Source of the DNA: Patescibacteria group bacterium
GTDB taxonomy: Bacteria > Patescibacteriota > Minisyncoccia > Phycocordibacterales > Phycocordibacteraceae
DNA: 19,251 bases
Reading direction: 5' to 3'
Assembly: GCA_018826405.1 (NCBI GenBank)
Contig: JAHJZL010000044.1
Span: 1 to 19,251, forward strand
The notes beneath the pieces were generated by a model. It worked only from the letters and a program-made list of their open reading frames with translations. It was not told the origin of the DNA and did no database searches. The position numbers were made by a program, and so were the translations under genes. The stretch's first letter is position 1; every line of letters starts with the position of its first letter. Of this stretch, positions 1-7,600 are shown piece by piece.

Positions 1-969
1 CCTATACATAGAAGGCTCGTAATACGTATTGAAGACCTGGTTAAAGCCTTCTTGGCCCCACCCAAGCACTGGGCGGTCCATAACTCCCTGGCGAGCCATG
101 TTCCACACGGTAAGACGAGTACTGAGTTCCTTAACTGAAATAGAAGCAATACGAGCAAGTGTCGGATCATTCCGAACAAAGTCCGTATCCTTTATTGCAA
201 TGAACCCTCCAATTATGAGTATGAGTCCGAGTACGCCGCCTAAAGCGATACGCTGTACTCGCTTTCCAGAACCAAGTGCCATAAGTGCCATGACAACGAG
301 GGAGCCCCCAACAAGTCCTAGGATTGCACCACGAGTCTCAGTCTCAAAAACAATAAATGCTTGAACTGCTGCAAGCGCAATCAGTGCGTAGCGCGCCCAC
401 CCCTTAAGACGACTCGCCTGCCATAGGGAGACAGCAATCGTAAAGAGAAGATACGCCGCTAGGTATGCTGCGTTTCCAAATGATGCATCTACACGTGCAC
501 CTCCCTGGTGAATCTCACCCAGACCAGCAAGCTGAAAAAGCGCGATGAGAGTTGTAAGTGCAGAGGCACCAACAAAAGTAAGCCACCACTTATCCCACAA
601 TTTCCTTTTAGCAAAGATGCTTCCTGCAACCACAAAGAATGCGAAGACATGGACAAGCATTACCCATCCGTCCATTCGCTCGTAATTACTCCAAAATGCC
701 TTTAGAGGATTCACTCCAAAAGAGTTCGCGAGGGCCATCCATGCTACGAGGCCACCAAATAGTGCGAGTAGCCAAGAGAAACGAGGACGATACTCCTTAT
801 CCATGAGCGCGAGCAATACCCATGCACCAAGTGCAATTTCAACCAATATGCGGAAGGCAAACCCTTTTCCGGTTATAAATGGGAAATACAGCTGACTTTC
901 TACATATAAAGGAAGGAACGGGATCGTAAAAAGAGCGCCCAGGGCCACCCACATCGTAACTTTTTTCAT
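1..969 (-). CDS. O-antigen ligase / Wzy-like polytopic membrane protein (C-terminus beyond window)
   Basis: The reading frame starts at ATG 969-967 and stays open for 323 codons to the left edge, so the C-terminus is missing. The translation begins MKKVTMWVALGALF and shows repeated hydrophobic segments separated by short charged loops. Near the cut end, at about residues 285-309, it has RLTVWNMARQGVMDRPVLGW followed by GQEGF. The R..W..A......P..GWG..GF pattern marks the Wzy_C (O-antigen ligase/polymerase) family, where it lies in a large extracytoplasmic loop. Members either transfer a finished lipid-linked glycan to its acceptor or polymerise repeat units; the fragment cannot separate the two. 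It diverges from the Wzx-like flippase at 1006 over 36 bp, which fits export and attachment of the glycan made by the minus-strand genes. An acceptor could be lipid or protein; nothing here decides. Confidence 0.82.
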   Translation of the reverse strand, partial: MKKVTMWVALGALFTIPFLPLYVESQLYFPFITGKGFAFRILVEIALGAWVLLALMDKEYRPRFSWLLALFGGLVAWMALANSFGVNPLKAFWSNYERMDGWVMLVHVFAFFVVAGSIFAKRKLWDKWWLTFVGASALTTLIALFQLAGLGEIHQGGARVDASFGNAAYLAAYLLFTIAVSLWQASRLKGWARYALIALAAVQAFIVFETETRGAILGLVGGSLVVMALMALGSGKRVQRIALGGVLGLILIIGGFIAIKDTDFVRNDPTLARIASISVKELSTRLTVWNMARQGVMDRPVLGWGQEGFNQVFNTYYEPSMYR

Positions 970-1005
970 AGTACTGCTAGTATATAGCAGTATATCCATC
1001 TGCCC
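970..1005. promoter_or_regulatory. Divergent promoter region with 6-bp inverted repeat
   Basis: This 36-bp gap separates the two divergent start codons. It contains the inverted repeat CTGCTA (974-979) / TAGCAG (985-990) around GTATA. A minus-strand -10-like TATACT (984-979) ends 9 nt before the ligase ATG. A plus-strand -10-like TATATC (991-996) ends 9 nt before the flippase ATG. Transcripts starting at the usual distance from such boxes would have almost no 5' leader. I see no clear -35 box and no Shine-Dalgarno sequence. The repeat could be an operator or just the overlap of two AT-rich promoters. Confidence 0.4.
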
Positions 1006-2259
1006 ATGCCCTCCCTGCGCGTACGCCTCACTTCCCTTTTGCGCTCTACAGAACGCTACACCAAGACAGATATGGTGTATCTCTTTCAGGGCGGGTTCTG
1101 GCTTATGGTTAGTCAGTTTGTTGCCATGGCAGCTTCACTGCTTCTTGCCATAGCATTCGGAAACCTTGCAACTCCTGATACCTATGGAAACTATAAGTAT
1201 GTACTTTCCTTGTGGGGTCTCTGCTCCGCCTTCTCCCTTACAGGTGTGGGTACGGCAATAACACAATCTACTGCCCTCGGATACGAAGGATCATTCAGAC
1301 ACGGAGTTTCTTTAAATCTTAAGTGGAGCTTGGGCTCAGTCTTCATTGCACTTGCAACTGCTGCGTACTACTTCTTCATTGAGCAAAATCTTTTTGTTGC
1401 AACTTCTTTGTGTATCGTTGCGCTCTTCTCTCCTTTTCTGTCTAGCTTTTCATTGTTTGATCCCTTTCTTATCGGAAAGAAAGAATTTAAGAGGCACGGC
1501 ATCTATCTTTCCCTAAACGGTTTAATTCCCGTCCTAGTTCTCATTGGAACTCTTTTTATTACAGATAGAGCTATTGTATTGGTTTCAGTCTTTTTCTTGA
1601 GCAATTTCATTGCTGACCTTATTACCTATCTATTTGCATTGAGACACGCAAAGAATGATCAAAGAGACGAAGGGATGTTTAAGTACAGTAAGCACCTAAG
1701 CCTTATGGGGATTGTTGGTGCACTAGCCGACAAGATAGATAGCATTGCAACTTTCGTTCTCCTAGGACCAATAAATCTTGCTATATACACATTCGCCACG
1801 GCAATTCCTGAACAGATAAAGCAAGTTATTAAATTCGTTGCCCCTCTCTCACTGGCTCGCTTTGCAGAGCGCTCACTTCCTGAGATTAGACAAACGATAT
1901 GGAGAAGAATCCTTCTGCTTGGGATTGCCGTCGCTGTAGGTATTACTGCCTATATTGTTGCTGCCCCTCTTATATTTAAGGTCCTCTTCCCGCTCTACAC
2001 TGAGTCAATAGTCTTCTCCCAGTGGTATGCACTCTCAATTGTTGTGACCGTCATTACTGCCCCCTTAACCTCAGTACTTCAAGCACACAAAAAGACTCGT
2101 GAGCTTTATATTCTTTCCTACGTCAGTTCCCTTTCGCTTATTATATTGCTTCCAATTGGGACCTATTTGTATGGCATTGCAGGTGCTATTGGATCCCAGA
2201 TTATTTATCGACTGATCACTGCCACTGTTGTGCTTGTTGAATTCAACAGGGCTAAGTAA
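1006..2259 (+). CDS. Wzx-like oligosaccharide flippase (MOP superfamily)
   Basis: This 417-residue protein is hydrophobic throughout, with about 12 predicted membrane spans, the usual size and layout of Wzx/RfbX polysaccharide flippases. After a basic cytoplasmic N-terminus comes TKTDMVYLFQGGFWLMVSQF at about residues 20-40, a Wzx-type first span, followed by LATPDTYGNYKYVLSLWGL, typical of polysaccharide synthesis proteins in this superfamily. These transporters move undecaprenyl-pyrophosphate-linked oligosaccharides across the cytoplasmic membrane. The ATG at 1006 keeps the basic leader before the first span; a later ATG at residue 23 would remove it. No Shine-Dalgarno sequence precedes the start. 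It is the only plus-strand gene supported here, and its TAA stop lies 4 bp from the stop of the convergent acetyltransferase. The substrate is presumably the glycan built by the surrounding transferases. Confidence 0.88.
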   Translation: MPSLRVRLTSLLRSTERYTKTDMVYLFQGGFWLMVSQFVAMAASLLLAIAFGNLATPDTYGNYKYVLSLWGLCSAFSLTGVGTAITQSTALGYEGSFRHGVSLNLKWSLGSVFIALATAAYYFFIEQNLFVATSLCIVALFSPFLSSFSLFDPFLIGKKEFKRHGIYLSLNGLIPVLVLIGTLFITDRAIVLVSVFFLSNFIADLITYLFALRHAKNDQRDEGMFKYSKHLSLMGIVGALADKIDSIATFVLLGPINLAIYTFATAIPEQIKQVIKFVAPLSLARFAERSLPEIRQTIWRRILLLGIAVAVGITAYIVAAPLIFKVLFPLYTESIVFSQWYALSIVVTVITAPLTSVLQAHKKTRELYILSYVSSLSLIILLPIGTYLYGIAGAIGSQIIYRLITATVVLVEFNRAK

Positions 2260-2263
2260 CGAA

Positions 2264-2725
2264 TTAGATTTCCTTAATAACCTTTGCAGGAACTCCACCA
2301 ACAATGGCCCGAGCAGGCACATCAGCCACTACGACTGCTCCTGCGGCAACGACAGAGTCTTCGCCTATGGTTACTCCTGGGTTAATAATTGCACCTGACC
2401 CAATCCATACTCCATCTCTAATGTTGATTGGACTTTCTGTATGCTCACGCTCGTCGCGGAATTTTGTGTAGTCTAAGCCGCATGCGTTTATAAGTACAAA
2501 AGGTGAAATCCTTACGTAGTCTCCTATAACTACTTCTGCTGAGGCATTTATCATTACCCCTACATTCAAAGTAGAGTTTCTTCCTATTGTTACTTTCTTA
2601 CCTGCAAATAAGTGTATTTTTCCGTATACCATTGACCCTTCTCCAAAAGACTTGAAAAAAGGACGGTAGAAGGCAGTGAGCAGAAGTCTCCATGCATATC
2701 TCACTCTTGAAAGTAGCCACTTCAT
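2264..2725 (-). CDS. Hexapeptide-repeat O-acetyltransferase (left-handed beta-helix)
   Basis: A 153-residue protein made mostly of hexapeptide repeats ([LIV]-G-x-x-x-x) that form a left-handed beta-helix trimer, as in the LacA/WbbJ/CysE-type acetyltransferases. Examples are VTIGRN, VVIGDY, VWIGSG and VTIGED, ending in the family signature AAGAVVVADVPARAIVGGVP. His95 in REHTESPI is the probable catalytic histidine. The likely job is acetyl transfer from acetyl-CoA to a hydroxyl of a sugar in the surface glycan. I place the start at ATG 2725, which follows the upstream GT2 stop by 1 nt (TAATATG). An earlier ATG at 2761 would overlap the GT2 gene by 35 bp and adds residues unlike the family. It is the last gene of the minus-strand run and converges on the flippase with a 4-bp gap. 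N-acetylation of an amino sugar is an alternative role. Confidence 0.9.
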   Translation of the reverse strand: MKWLLSRVRYAWRLLLTAFYRPFFKSFGEGSMVYGKIHLFAGKKVTIGRNSTLNVGVMINASAEVVIGDYVRISPFVLINACGLDYTKFRDEREHTESPINIRDGVWIGSGAIINPGVTIGEDSVVAAGAVVVADVPARAIVGGVPAKVIKEI

Positions 2726-2726
2726 A

Positions 2727-3644
2727 TTACGCAGTATCCCATGTTGGACAGGACTTTCCATACCCGATATGCAGAAACGGACTATCCGCCTGAGCTTCTC
2801 CCCTCGCTGCCATCCATAAGGAATTAAATGTTTTCATATATATACGTTCCTGGTCTCGTCTTTGAACTCCCTCATCTGGCAAAAATCCTGCGCACTGCAG
2901 AGCCTCAAAGCTAAACAGTGTGCAGCTATTTGCATATATGCCCTCCCCATTTTCAGGATTGGCATCTAGTAGACGATACGGATGGGCACCCGGAGTTTCA
3001 AAAACCTCTTTTGAGATTCTTCTCTGGTGTATCTTAAATGCCTCATTCCATTTCTTATAGTCTCCCGGATATTTCCGCTCTAACCGGACACACCCTACTG
3101 AATCGTTTGATTCAAGAATATCTATTGCACCACGTATGAAGTTGTCCTTGAATTCGCATATCCAGTCATCTTCAATGTTCAAAATGTACTTGCCTCGCGA
3201 GTGTACAAATATGAGTTCATTCATGTTATGGGTCAGGCCTCTGTTCTCTTCGTTGAAAATAACCTTCGTAAACGGCTTGTCCTTTGCCCACGCACTTATC
3301 TGTGCGTTCGGTCCGTCGTGTATAAAAAGCAATTCATACGAGAATGTCTGACCGTATTCTTGTAGGTATCTATGTAAAGATGCGTACGTCTTTTCCAATA
3401 GCTCTAATCGTTCGTACGCATATATACATATAGAAACCATCTCCTCTCTTTGGGTAGATTCAGGAATCTGTCTTTCGCTCCGTGCTATTCGCTTCTGCTT
3501 TAGAAGCTGCTGCAACTCTGCCTCCTGAATAAGGGCTGGCTTTCTGTGTGCACTTAGAAATCCGCCTAGTACCGTCTGAACGATGAGACGATCTCTGCGT
3601 GAATCGGCCCAGGTAAGCACTCGTTCGCGAAGACTATTCGCCAT
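2727..3644 (-). CDS. Family 2-like glycosyltransferase (GT-A fold)
   Basis: From the ATG at 3644 the protein has 305 residues. A basic N-terminal stretch of about 65 residues precedes a GT-A fold: VSICIYAYERLELLEKTYAS near residue 70, HDGPN near 109, ENRGLTHNMNE near 134, and ILNIEDDW near 155-161. The IEDDW segment stands where the metal-binding DxD motif of family 2 transferases lies. The enzyme should transfer a sugar from a nucleotide donor to the growing lipid-linked glycan at the cytoplasmic face. The start at 3644 overlaps the deacetylase stop by 11 nt; an ATG at 3680 would overlap by 47 nt and adds a polar, unconserved-looking extension. No membrane span is evident. The acceptor and donor sugars cannot be read from the sequence. 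This is the only GT2-type enzyme in a cluster dominated by GT4 enzymes. Confidence 0.83.
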   Translation of the reverse strand: MANSLRERVLTWADSRRDRLIVQTVLGGFLSAHRKPALIQEAELQQLLKQKRIARSERQIPESTQREEMVSICIYAYERLELLEKTYASLHRYLQEYGQTFSYELLFIHDGPNAQISAWAKDKPFTKVIFNEENRGLTHNMNELIFVHSRGKYILNIEDDWICEFKDNFIRGAIDILESNDSVGCVRLERKYPGDYKKWNEAFKIHQRRISKEVFETPGAHPYRLLDANPENGEGIYANSCTLFSFEALQCAGFLPDEGVQRRDQERIYMKTFNSLWMAARGEAQADSPFLHIGYGKSCPTWDTA

Positions 3645-4329
3645 AGAATACTTTGTCTGCGAGCTCCCCGTTAGATACATAGAGTACGTCCTTTCTGAGG
3701 GATACTTCTTTAAGAAACATTTCCAAAGAGCTCCACAACTTTAGCTTCTCTATTTCCCATGAATGTCCCCAGAGATGGAAGTATCCTTCGTCTGCCGCAA
3801 CTTTCTCTAACTTCTCACGTACAAGCACTTCCCATCCACTATTTGAAGCAGGTGTAACGCCCGCAGTAAGAAGTATCTTAGTTATGGGAGTGTATGGGGC
3901 CCTATACGTCATGGTGGTTACTGGCAACATGTACGGATCTGTAGGTTTTGTTCCGAGCGTCTTTACTGATGACCTGGCCGCTTTAAATCCTAGCGAAGCT
4001 ACTACTTCCCTCGTCTCTTCATCAACTCGTCCATATGGGTAACAAAAGGAATGTACTGAATTTCCCGTAACAGATTCCAACCATTCCTTGCTCCCTTGGA
4101 TTTCATGGATCTTCTCTTCTTTCGTAAGAAGCGGTAGATCGGCGTGAGTAAGTGTATGCGCACCTATCTCTTGTTGTTTTGATAGCGACAGAATGTCTTC
4201 CTCGGATAGACGATTCTTTTGTGTCTTAGCGATATAGAAGGTACCCCTCATCCCATACCGATCCAGAAGATCAGCAATACGTAAATCATTCTTATCTCCG
4301 TCATCCCAGCTTGTGGTGAAAGTAAACAT
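3634..4329 (-). CDS. Polysaccharide deacetylase (NodB homology domain, CE4)
   Basis: A 231-residue single-domain NodB/CE4 protein. Motif 1 is TTSWDDGD at residues 5-12, with the catalytic and metal-binding aspartates at 9 and 10. Motif 2 is GAHTLTHADL, with metal ligands His58 and His62. FCYPYGR at 95-101 matches motif 3, and HLWGHSWEIE at 185-194 stands for the late histidine motif. CE4 enzymes remove N- or O-acetyl groups from amino sugars or polysaccharides using a divalent metal. There is no signal peptide, so a cytoplasmic or membrane-associated role on a lipid-linked sugar or intermediate is more likely than action on finished wall polymer. The ATG lies 4 nt after the stop of the upstream double glycosyltransferase (TAG-TTGT-ATG), with no ribosome binding site. 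Together with the O-acetyltransferase downstream it suggests that acetylation of the glycan is adjusted. Confidence 0.9.
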   Translation of the reverse strand: MFTFTTSWDDGDKNDLRIADLLDRYGMRGTFYIAKTQKNRLSEEDILSLSKQQEIGAHTLTHADLPLLTKEEKIHEIQGSKEWLESVTGNSVHSFCYPYGRVDEETREVVASLGFKAARSSVKTLGTKPTDPYMLPVTTMTYRAPYTPITKILLTAGVTPASNSGWEVLVREKLEKVAADEGYFHLWGHSWEIEKLKLWSSLEMFLKEVSLRKDVLYVSNGELADKVFYGE

Positions 4330-4333
4330 ACAA

Positions 4334-6568
4334 CTAGGTGCTCATCATGAAAGACAGTATATTTCTTGCTCTTTGTTCCCAAGTATAGTCTTTAACAAGC
4401 TTTTGAGCATGCTGAGCCTTACTCACAGATTCAGTCCTATGTTCTAGTGCTTTCCGCACAGCAATTGCCACCGCCTCAGCACTATTTGGCTCCACAAGAT
4501 ATGCTTCCTCTTCGCTAAGGATTTCTCGTATTGAAGGAAGATTACTTGCGACTATTGGCACTCCGCTAGCCATATATTCAAATAGTTTCAAAGGAGATGT
4601 GTAGCGCTCTGACATCGTGTCCCCACTTTTGTTTGGCAGTACCAATATGTCAGCACAAGAAAGCAATGCAGGCACATCTTCGTTAGGAACACGCCCGAGC
4701 AAATATATGTTCTTTTGGGGGTACCGTTTACGAACCTGAAGAATCTCTTCGGGTTCTCCGCCAACGAATACTAGTTCTGCGGTGTCTGCTAACTGCGGTG
4801 CTGCTTCTAAAAGAATGTCTGCTCCCTTCCAAGCAAAATAGTCCCAAGGTGGGATAAACCCAAAACTGCCTGCATACATAACAAGCTTTGCGCTCTGGGG
4901 TAACTCATATTTGTCACGTATTTCTTCTCTTGAACGAAGGTTCTCAAACTTCTTTAGATCTACTCCGTCCGCAGCCACAACGACACGTTTAGTTTCATGG
5001 AGATCCTCAACAATACCCTGCGTTATAGCTATGACTCCATCTACCTTGCGAATACAGGTTTTGAAAAAGAAATCATTACTTACTGTGTGCGCCTCAAAAA
5101 AGAATTTAGTGTTTAAGGCAAACAACTTTGCATACAGCATTATCCAGAATAACAATCTTGGTTCTCTACAGATCACGTAGGAAAAGTGCTCAGCCTTGAT
5201 GTATCTGTAGTACTGCAGCCCGAGCAATATACTGTTCTGCTTCTTCACAAACTCCTTACTACGAATTTCTGGTTTTGCTCCATTAAATGTACGAACTCCG
5301 TATACGAATTGTTCCCCGAGTACCCGCGCAAATTCACGCGCCATAGCAAGAGTCTGTATTCGGTTTGCCAGAGGCGAGGGATACGTATTTGAAGTTGCAT
5401 ATAAGAGCTTGGGCTTTGTTTGGAGCAAATCCTCAAAGGAAGTTTTTGCAGTCTCAATACGTTCTGTTACATACTTCTCTGCTCTTTCAAGAACCTCCAT
5501 GTTCTTTGGCACATTGGACAGAATAGAGTCTAGCCTTTCAATGCCATCTTCTTCGTTCCATATATATCCCCTTTCCCCATGAGTCCCTACTGATTCGCCA
5601 AGGCCTCCGACTCCACTCACAACAACAGGTAGACGCAGCCGCATTGCCTCAAGCGCAACAAGCCCAAGTGCCTCTGAACGCGAAAGCAAGACGAAGACGT
5701 CTGCGTCTGCATATGCCTTCCATATATCTTCACGTGATACGTGTCCTACAAAATAGACCTTCTGTTCAATCTCAAGTTCACGTGCAAGTTTCTGGAGCTT
5801 TTGTGATAATCTCCCGGTTCCAACTATAACCAATACACTATCCTTTCGTTTAAGTGCAGCAAACGCACGTATGAGTCGCTCAAAACCTTTCTCCGGCTCA
5901 AGCCTTCCCACAGAAAGAACTATTTCGGTATCTTCCTTCAAGTTGCATGCTCTTCTTAGAAACTTCTCATTTCTAAGTTCCTGTACGTTCAGAGGCACTC
6001 CCCATATATCTGGTGTAGCAATATGAATCTTACTTTTTTCAATACCAATGGACTGTGCGTAAGCAGCAGTGGTCTCGTTAATAGCACAAACGCTATCAAC
6101 TACTCGCTTCGCATATCTTTCAAAAAGTGAGTGGTACAGACCCTTGAGCCATGATCCTCTTCTGGTTCTTGAGAGATTTGTGGGGAGATTGCTCACATAC
6201 AAAAGAATCTTAGTTCCATACTTCTCTTTTAGTTTCTTTGCAGCCCACACAAATGGAAAATCGTGTACAACGATGACATCTGGAATGAAACCGATTGAAG
6301 CTAAGTCTTTGGGTAAGAAGGTAGCAGCCAAGAGATCATAAAGCGGCCGACACTTCTCCCACCGAGCCCGTCTTCTCAGTACGCGTACTGAACCTTCTGA
6401 ACCAACAAAGAAGTCTCCTGCGCTCGGTGCGAATTGATACAGAACTACTTCATGGAGGGCAGGATCTATATGATCCCTCCGTAATTTGTGTAGAAGTGCC
6501 TCAGGCTCACGGTGTGCGAGATCCTTCCAATCAAACCCCAGTACTACGATGCGCATACGCTTTATCAT
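4334..6568 (-). CDS. Tandem glycosyltransferase: two GT4 GT-B units in one chain
   Basis: At 744 residues this is about twice a normal GT4 enzyme, and it contains two complete GT-B units. Unit 1 (about 1-380) begins MRIVVLGFDW, has SVGRLEPEKGFERLIRAFA at about 219-237, and carries an EX7E-type site in SRSEALGLVALEAM (Glu299, Glu307). Unit 2 (about 387-744) starts again with a first beta strand, KLLYATSNTYPSPLANRIQT, has KLVMYAGSF at 561-569, and ends with SPLKLFEYMASGVPIVASN at 658-676 (Lys661, Glu664). Both should transfer sugars with retention of configuration, probably in consecutive steps on a lipid-linked glycan. Unit 2 lacks the first glutamate of EX7E (Tyr656 stands there), as in many SPLK(L/I)FEYM-type members. 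The start is ATG 6568, 21 nt after the upstream stop; ATG 6556 is also possible. No break or stop lies between the units, so this is a genuine fusion. Confidence 0.88.
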   Translation of the reverse strand: MIKRMRIVVLGFDWKDLAHREPEALLHKLRRDHIDPALHEVVLYQFAPSAGDFFVGSEGSVRVLRRRARWEKCRPLYDLLAATFLPKDLASIGFIPDVIVVHDFPFVWAAKKLKEKYGTKILLYVSNLPTNLSRTRRGSWLKGLYHSLFERYAKRVVDSVCAINETTAAYAQSIGIEKSKIHIATPDIWGVPLNVQELRNEKFLRRACNLKEDTEIVLSVGRLEPEKGFERLIRAFAALKRKDSVLVIVGTGRLSQKLQKLARELEIEQKVYFVGHVSREDIWKAYADADVFVLLSRSEALGLVALEAMRLRLPVVVSGVGGLGESVGTHGERGYIWNEEDGIERLDSILSNVPKNMEVLERAEKYVTERIETAKTSFEDLLQTKPKLLYATSNTYPSPLANRIQTLAMAREFARVLGEQFVYGVRTFNGAKPEIRSKEFVKKQNSILLGLQYYRYIKAEHFSYVICREPRLLFWIMLYAKLFALNTKFFFEAHTVSNDFFFKTCIRKVDGVIAITQGIVEDLHETKRVVVAADGVDLKKFENLRSREEIRDKYELPQSAKLVMYAGSFGFIPPWDYFAWKGADILLEAAPQLADTAELVFVGGEPEEILQVRKRYPQKNIYLLGRVPNEDVPALLSCADILVLPNKSGDTMSERYTSPLKLFEYMASGVPIVASNLPSIREILSEEEAYLVEPNSAEAVAIAVRKALEHRTESVSKAQHAQKLVKDYTWEQRARNILSFMMST

Positions 6569-6589
6569 ACCAATTTGAAACTGAGTCCC

Positions 6590-7597
6590 TTAAAAGGGCA
6601 AATGCAGCCACTCATACAGCACCACATAGTGTGCCACCACCGTGTTCACCAAAAGTCCCGTGGTAACTGCCTCAATTTGTAGAAGACTTACAACAAGTAG
6701 GATCAAGAACTGCTTTTTTGAAAGAGAGAATCCTTCTTTCGCATCTGCTACCTTCCGCAGCACATACACATATAGAGGAAGGGACAAGAGTGCTGCAATT
6801 CTCGTGTGGTCCAGCACAACAAATACAGAAACTACAAAGATAACTGCAATCGCAGCCAAGATGCGGACACTGCGCAGAATCCCTCTTTTATAAAGAAGCA
6901 GAAGTACCAATAGGAACCAGTTAAATATAAACAGCGCAGCAATGAGCGGAGTCTGTAAGAGCTGTGAGAGGTGTTCTGCAACAAAGGCAGTCCTATCAGT
7001 TACGGTCCCAACTATATTTGTGTACAGAGCAAAGTATATGAGACCCATCACAACACCAATACTTGCAATTGAAATCTTGCGAAGCTCACTCGGGAAAAGG
7101 ATTGCGTGTATAAGCAAAAGCAATATCGCAACTTCTTTATGTGCAAGCAATAAAAGAAATGCTGAGCCCGCTATAAGCACAGGAGCGCTTGATACTAAAA
7201 ATCCAATATATGCCAACACAACGAGTGGGTCAGGTTTTCCGATCCAAGAAATTAAAACAAGTGGAAGTGGTGTAAGCGCAATGAGTAGAAAGAATAAAGG
7301 AGAGTTCTTCTCTTTTCCTATATGCCTGACATACCACATGAGTGCACCGAATGCAGCGAGTACTAGCAGTACATAAAATATCTGGATTGTGTTTTCGGAA
7401 ACAATTCCTAATACATTCCCTATAATCGCAGGGAGTGGAGATCCATGTAATGCTTGGCTACTTGTAGGAAGTGCAGCGAATGGGTCTAAGTGAAATTGTG
7501 GGAGCACCTCAAAGTCAACAAAACGTACTCCATGCAGTGCAAGAAAGATTCCGCTATACAGTAAGATCGCTCCCGCAAATATCCCTTTAGTCTTCAT
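6590..7597 (-). CDS. Polytopic membrane protein, possible GT-C-type transferase or polymerase
   Basis: I do not recognise this 335-residue protein with certainty. It is strongly hydrophobic, with about 8-10 predicted membrane spans. An N-terminal span is followed by an extracytoplasmic-looking loop of about 40 residues containing VDFEVLPQFHLDPF. Other conserved-looking polar residues inside or next to spans are WIGKPDPLVV, LAHKEVAI and LDHTRIAALLSLPLYVYV. Acidic residues in the first loop and charged residues embedded near helices are seen in GT-C transferases, which use polyprenyl-phosphate sugars, and in Wzy/EpsG polymerases, but neither signature is decisive. It starts 3 nt after the stop of the SDR gene and lies in the stretch with the HAD-UbiA fusion and the SMR-fold protein. 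A role in using a lipid-phosphate sugar is therefore plausible but is only an inference from context. Confidence 0.72.
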   Translation of the reverse strand: MKTKGIFAGAILLYSGIFLALHGVRFVDFEVLPQFHLDPFAALPTSSQALHGSPLPAIIGNVLGIVSENTIQIFYVLLVLAAFGALMWYVRHIGKEKNSPLFFLLIALTPLPLVLISWIGKPDPLVVLAYIGFLVSSAPVLIAGSAFLLLLAHKEVAILLLLIHAILFPSELRKISIASIGVVMGLIYFALYTNIVGTVTDRTAFVAEHLSQLLQTPLIAALFIFNWFLLVLLLLYKRGILRSVRILAAIAVIFVVSVFVVLDHTRIAALLSLPLYVYVLRKVADAKEGFSLSKKQFLILLVVSLLQIEAVTTGLLVNTVVAHYVVLYEWLHLPF

Positions 7598-7600
7598 CGT

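Noticed and set aside
1..705. Plus-strand open frames at 29-364 and 508-705
   Set aside because: The minus strand gives one uninterrupted hydrophobic frame with the O-antigen ligase signature over the same bases; the plus-strand peptides show no domain.
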